DNA from: Robiginitomaculum sp.
GTDB taxonomy: Bacteria > Pseudomonadota > Alphaproteobacteria > Caulobacterales > Maricaulaceae
Reading direction: 5' to 3'
Assembly: GCA_021776635.1 (NCBI GenBank)
Contig: JAJFFN010000038.1
Location: 23,990-87,989 of the forward strand
Length of the DNA: 64,000 nucleotides
In this document: positions 61,127 through 64,000 of the stretch, in pieces
How the letters are laid out: each line of letters begins with the position of its first letter
Numbering within the stretch: position 1 is the first letter of the stretch
Notes under the pieces: model-generated
Told to the model about the DNA's origin: nothing
What the model saw: the letters and a program-made list of their open reading frames with translations, nothing else
The model's database searches: none
Position numbers and translations under genes: made by a program

Positions 61127-62289
61127 AAGTAGTTCCTTTTCAAATAATTGGCGAAGAGGGGAACAGTAAAATCTACATCACCATGTTCAGGACTGTATAT
61201 CATGCCTTTATGAATAATTTTAGCTCTGCGCGGTGCCAGAGATTGTATGCTCTCTCCAACTTTTGCGGCGATATCAGAGGATTTGTAGGGCCCATCCCCC
61301 AGCTTGGCCATAGCCAGTACATATTCGCGTTCTTTGGGCGTAAGGCGGTCATAACGAACCCGGAAAAAACCTTCATCGAGACGTTTGAGCGCCCGCTTAG
61401 AGGCTTTAACAACATCCTTAATGGTAAAAGGTGATTTTTCTGCCGTGTTCCAGACTTGATACCCCCATTCTTGTAAGAAAAATGGATAACCACCGGTACG
61501 GATAATAATCTCTTCAACTGCATTCTTGTTAATGCGTTCATTTTCTTCTTTGATGGGAATACCTATAGCATTACCAGCTGCCTGTTTATCTAGTGCGCCA
61601 ATCCTAGGAAATAAAAATAGTCGCTCGGCATAGGATTTTGCCTCACCACTTAGTGCGGCGACTTGCGGTAAACCAGCTCCAAAGAAAATAATTGGCAACC
61701 GGTTTTGACTCATGCGGTGTAAAGCTACAATGAGTGCGGAAAACTCATCTTTGGATAAATATTGGACTTCATCTAGCAGTAAAGTCCAGGCCCGCCCTGA
61801 AGCCTTGACAGCTTCTCCGACCGCTAAAAACAGCTCAACAAGATCGTTTTCCAAAAACCCGCTGTCCGCAATACCGGGCAGGGGATCAACCGCGATAGAG
61901 ACATCTCCGTATTTGATTTCAAAGACGGATGCAAAACTGCGAAGCGTCCGCATGGCCTTATGTGCCACCCGTTTGGCTTTGTCTTGCAGGGATGCCCGGC
62001 GGATTACACTGTGCAAAGCCGGATATAAAAGCGCCGCCAATTTGCGGTCTTCTGGTGCCTCAATAAATGAGACATAGTGATCGTGCTTTTCCGCCAATTC
62101 CCGAATTTTATTGAGAAGTACGGTTTTTCCGGTGCCGCGCAGGCCTAGCAAGATTTGTGACTGTGCATGTCGACCATATATAATGCGTTGCAGGGCAATA
62201 TCTGCTCTTTCAATGATTTCATCGCGTCCGGCGAGTTCAGGAGGTTGTGAACCTGCGCTCGGTTCGAAAGGGTTTCTGACTGGATCCAT
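61123..62289 (-). CDS. AAA ATPase with predicted C-terminal winged helix
   Basis: 388 residues. Walker A GLRGTGKT (49-56) and Walker B LLLDEVQYL (about 166-174) are followed by a sensor-type FGAGLPQ. The C-terminal part (about 290-388) looks like a winged helix with YDRLTPKEREYVLAMAKLG. This resembles archaeal-type AAA_16/ORC-like ATPases that occur singly in bacteria. Its role is unknown. It lies between nadB (70 bases upstream) and nadC (4-base overlap), replacing the place usually taken by nadA. Confidence 0.85.
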   Translation of the reverse strand: MDPVRNPFEPSAGSQPPELAGRDEIIERADIALQRIIYGRHAQSQILLGLRGTGKTVLLNKIRELAEKHDHYVSFIEAPEDRKLAALLYPALHSVIRRASLQDKAKRVAHKAMRTLRSFASVFEIKYGDVSIAVDPLPGIADSGFLENDLVELFLAVGEAVKASGRAWTLLLDEVQYLSKDEFSALIVALHRMSQNRLPIIFFGAGLPQVAALSGEAKSYAERLFLFPRIGALDKQAAGNAIGIPIKEENERINKNAVEEIIIRTGGYPFFLQEWGYQVWNTAEKSPFTIKDVVKASKRALKRLDEGFFRVRYDRLTPKEREYVLAMAKLGDGPYKSSDIAAKVGESIQSLAPRRAKIIHKGMIYSPEHGDVDFTVPLFANYLKRNYL

Positions 62290-62359
62290 AACCGTTTTAT
62301 AACAAATTTACTCTAATATGTCAATATTAAGATATATATCGGTAAATAATATATATAGC

Positions 62360-63898
62360 CTAAAACAGTTGACTATAGATGATATAAGAGGAGCGCGGCG
62401 GGGTGCTTTCTTTTGGATAGTCGTCGCGAAAATGCCCGCCTCTGGACTCGGTGCGAGCCAGGGCGCCCGCTACAATAAGACGGGCAGCAATGAGCGGGTT
62501 GGCTTCACCGACTTGCTCGGTCAAATCAGCGATTATACCGAGAAGAATATTGAGACCGTTGGCATTTCTGCGTACACCGCAATGTTCCGTCATGCCGCGC
62601 CGCAGGGTTTCGCTCACATCATTGGGCATGGCGAGCCAAGGTTGTGGACCAATATTATCTGTGCGTCGACTTACATGACTATCAGCATTAATAGCATTGG
62701 CGGCGCGATTCCCAAAGACTATGGCCTCCAGCAATGAGTTGCTTGCAAGGCGGTTGGCACCATGAATGCCTGTGGCTGCACACTCTCCGACGGCCCACAA
62801 GCCCGGTAAATTCGTTCGACCCTGGTCGTCGGTATTGATACCGCCCATATGGTAATGCACGGCGGGGGCAATTGGGATAAGGTCTGTGCGCGGGTCTATG
62901 CCTTCGCTCATACAGCTTTGAAATACGGTAGGAAATTCGTGCGGGAAGTGCGCACCTACGGCCCCCCGACAATCCAGAAACGGTGCTGCGCCCATTTGGA
63001 TTTGTGCGAATACGGCACGCGAAACATCGTCGCGTGGGGCTAGTTCACCATCTGGATGATAGGCATCCATAAACCGTTTGCCGTCCTTCGTGACCAATAT
63101 GGCGCCTTCACCGCGTAAGGCTTCGGTGGCCAGTGGATTGGGGTCGCGCTCTATGTCTATTGCGGTTGGATGAAACTGGACAAATTCCGGGTCGCGGATA
63201 ACCGCACCGTGTACGGCGGCCATACCAATGGCATCGCCGCGCGAGGTTTTTGGGTTGGTGGTTACTTTAAACAGGCCGCCAATACCGCCTGTGGTCAGCA
63301 CGGTTATGTCAGCCTCGACGGCCATGAGGGAGCCATCGTCTTTACGCGCCATAGCGCCCGCAATACCGCCTTTGCCGTCCGATAATAATGTCTCTGCCCG
63401 CCAGCCAAGGAGGGGCGTGATATGGTCTGCTTCGCGGGCACGCGCGACCATGGTTTCTATGATGGCTTTGCCGGCAAGGTCGCCTTTGACCCTTGCTACA
63501 CGGGGGCGCCCGTGGGCGGCCTCTAGGGACAGGACCAAATCACCGCGCGGGTCGGTGTCAAATTCGACCCCGTATTTCATGAGGTCGCGCACACGGTCAG
63601 GCCCCTCGGATGCGAGTATCATGGCGACCCGTTCATCGACCAAGCCGTCGCCTGCATTGATAGTATCCCGCGCGTGATCTTCTGCCGTGTCGCCCGCACC
63701 TATGGCCGAAGCAATGCCGCCCTGCGCCCATGCCGAGCTTGAGCCTTCACCTTGGCGCATAGACGTAAGGACATAAACCGGACGCGGTGCCAATTTCAGC
63801 GCCATAAACAAGCCCGCAAGCCCCGCCCCTACAATTAAAACCGCACCCGCAGGCAGGCGTGTAGTCTCTAAATCACGCATTCTTGTTTCTTGGGCCAT
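62360..63898 (-). CDS. nadB: L-aspartate oxidase
   Basis: 512 residues. Oxidises L-aspartate to iminoaspartate, the first step of quinolinate synthesis. The FAD-binding GAGLAGL is near 24-30; the SSSAWAQGGIA loop near 53-63 and the HPTAIDIERDPNPLATEALRGEGA active region near 243-266 are typical. The end ESRGGHFRDDYP is the family C-terminus, followed by 17 variable residues. nadA is not visible; it may lie beyond the right edge. The upstream region to the window edge contains a copy of the palindromic element. Confidence 0.96.
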   Translation of the reverse strand: MAQETRMRDLETTRLPAGAVLIVGAGLAGLFMALKLAPRPVYVLTSMRQGEGSSSAWAQGGIASAIGAGDTAEDHARDTINAGDGLVDERVAMILASEGPDRVRDLMKYGVEFDTDPRGDLVLSLEAAHGRPRVARVKGDLAGKAIIETMVARAREADHITPLLGWRAETLLSDGKGGIAGAMARKDDGSLMAVEADITVLTTGGIGGLFKVTTNPKTSRGDAIGMAAVHGAVIRDPEFVQFHPTAIDIERDPNPLATEALRGEGAILVTKDGKRFMDAYHPDGELAPRDDVSRAVFAQIQMGAAPFLDCRGAVGAHFPHEFPTVFQSCMSEGIDPRTDLIPIAPAVHYHMGGINTDDQGRTNLPGLWAVGECAATGIHGANRLASNSLLEAIVFGNRAANAINADSHVSRRTDNIGPQPWLAMPNDVSETLRRGMTEHCGVRRNANGLNILLGIIADLTEQVGEANPLIAARLIVAGALARTESRGGHFRDDYPKESTPPRSSYIIYSQLF

Positions 63899-63970
63899 CG
63901 ATCTAGGTTCCTTTTGCAGTATTCACGGAGTTATTAGCAGGCAAGGGAACAGCGGGCAAATGAAAGCTCG

Positions 63971-64000
63971 TTTTCCTTCCTCCATTTTTCATGGGGGCGT
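63971..64000. repeat. Start of a second copy of the palindromic element (truncated by window edge)
   Basis: TTTTCCTTCC followed by TCCATTTTTCATGGGGG matches the left arm of the element at 29966-29993 with one substitution and a one-base length difference, then diverges (CGT). The rest lies outside the window. It sits upstream of nadB. Confidence 0.6.

Noticed and set aside
1..64000. CRISPR arrays, prophage, transposases
   Set aside because: No regularly spaced direct repeats, phage structural genes, integrases or transposases were recognised on either strand; the repeats near 29966 and 63971 are palindromic and not an array.

Overview
The window looks like a chromosomal segment of a moderately low-GC alphaproteobacterium, probably of the Hyphomonadaceae/Maricaulales type. 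This is inferred from family-level markers, not from a database search. The markers are a murA-DUF2948-UPF0262-LMWPTP-infA-maf-rne-yacG block, a tsaE-amgK-murU-addB-addA-trxA block, a TIGR01459 HAD protein beside recF, a CC0125/CC1285-type lipoprotein, and ccmFGHI. Gene density is high and neighbours very often overlap by 4 to 20 bases. I see no CRISPR array, transposase, phage or integrase gene.

Layout. 1-723: the 3' end of an unknown gene with a Gly/Ser-rich stretch (possibly frameshifted) and a membrane-anchored hypothetical. 767-10977 (minus): a complete type II secretion operon, transcribed gspE-F-H-I-J-L-M-C-D-K, prepilin peptidase, gspG. 11250-16466: tRNA-Thr(GGT), then the murA-to-yacG housekeeping block. 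16458-21950 (minus): a glycerophosphodiesterase, an M3 lipoprotein peptidase, a polytopic M28 peptidase and tRNA-Phe(GAA). 22103-24364: feoAB behind a Fur-box-like promoter. 24453-28986: a TIGR01244 phosphatase-like protein, Ppx/GppA, RlmE, a uracil-DNA-glycosylase-like protein and scoAB. 28983-30189: an AT-rich membrane protein with a small proline-rich partner, followed by a dense set of nested inverted repeats. 30190-33116: an RRM protein, a LysE-type exporter, a TerB-like protein, a VOC protein and a lipoprotein. 33279-42346: dnaN-recF, a HAD protein, a MaoC hydratase, ribF, a MAPEG protein and ccmF-ccmG-ccmH-ccmI. 42373-51397 (minus): trxA, addA, addB, murU-like, amgK-like, tsaE. 51517-60263: a [2Fe-2S] ferredoxin, a MAPEG protein, an alpha/beta hydrolase, DsrE2-like, TusA, a FadL-type porin, an SLC13 transporter, a Usp protein and dihydrolipoamide dehydrogenase. 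60278-63898 (minus): nadB, an AAA ATPase and nadC. The last 30 bases begin a second copy of the palindromic repeat seen near 29966.

How genes work together. The gsp operon encodes inner-membrane platform, ATPase, pseudopilins, secretin and a dedicated prepilin peptidase, so it should make a self-sufficient T2SS, although GspE lacks the usual tetracysteine segment and GspC appears to lack a PDZ domain. MurA together with the AmgK/MurU-like pair suggests de novo and recycled routes to UDP-MurNAc. AddAB and RecF cover double-strand-break and gap repair. feoAB, CcmFGHI, the ferredoxin and the DsrE2/TusA pair point to active iron, cytochrome c and sulfur trafficking.

Most of the window is ordinary core genome. 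The least explained parts are the AT-rich membrane-protein/proline-rich pair beside the palindromic element, the Cys-rich tail on FeoA, the DsrE2-TusA-porin-SLC13-Usp run, and a small reading frame carrying a single nonsense codon near 53670. All functional calls are by motif recognition from the sequence alone.
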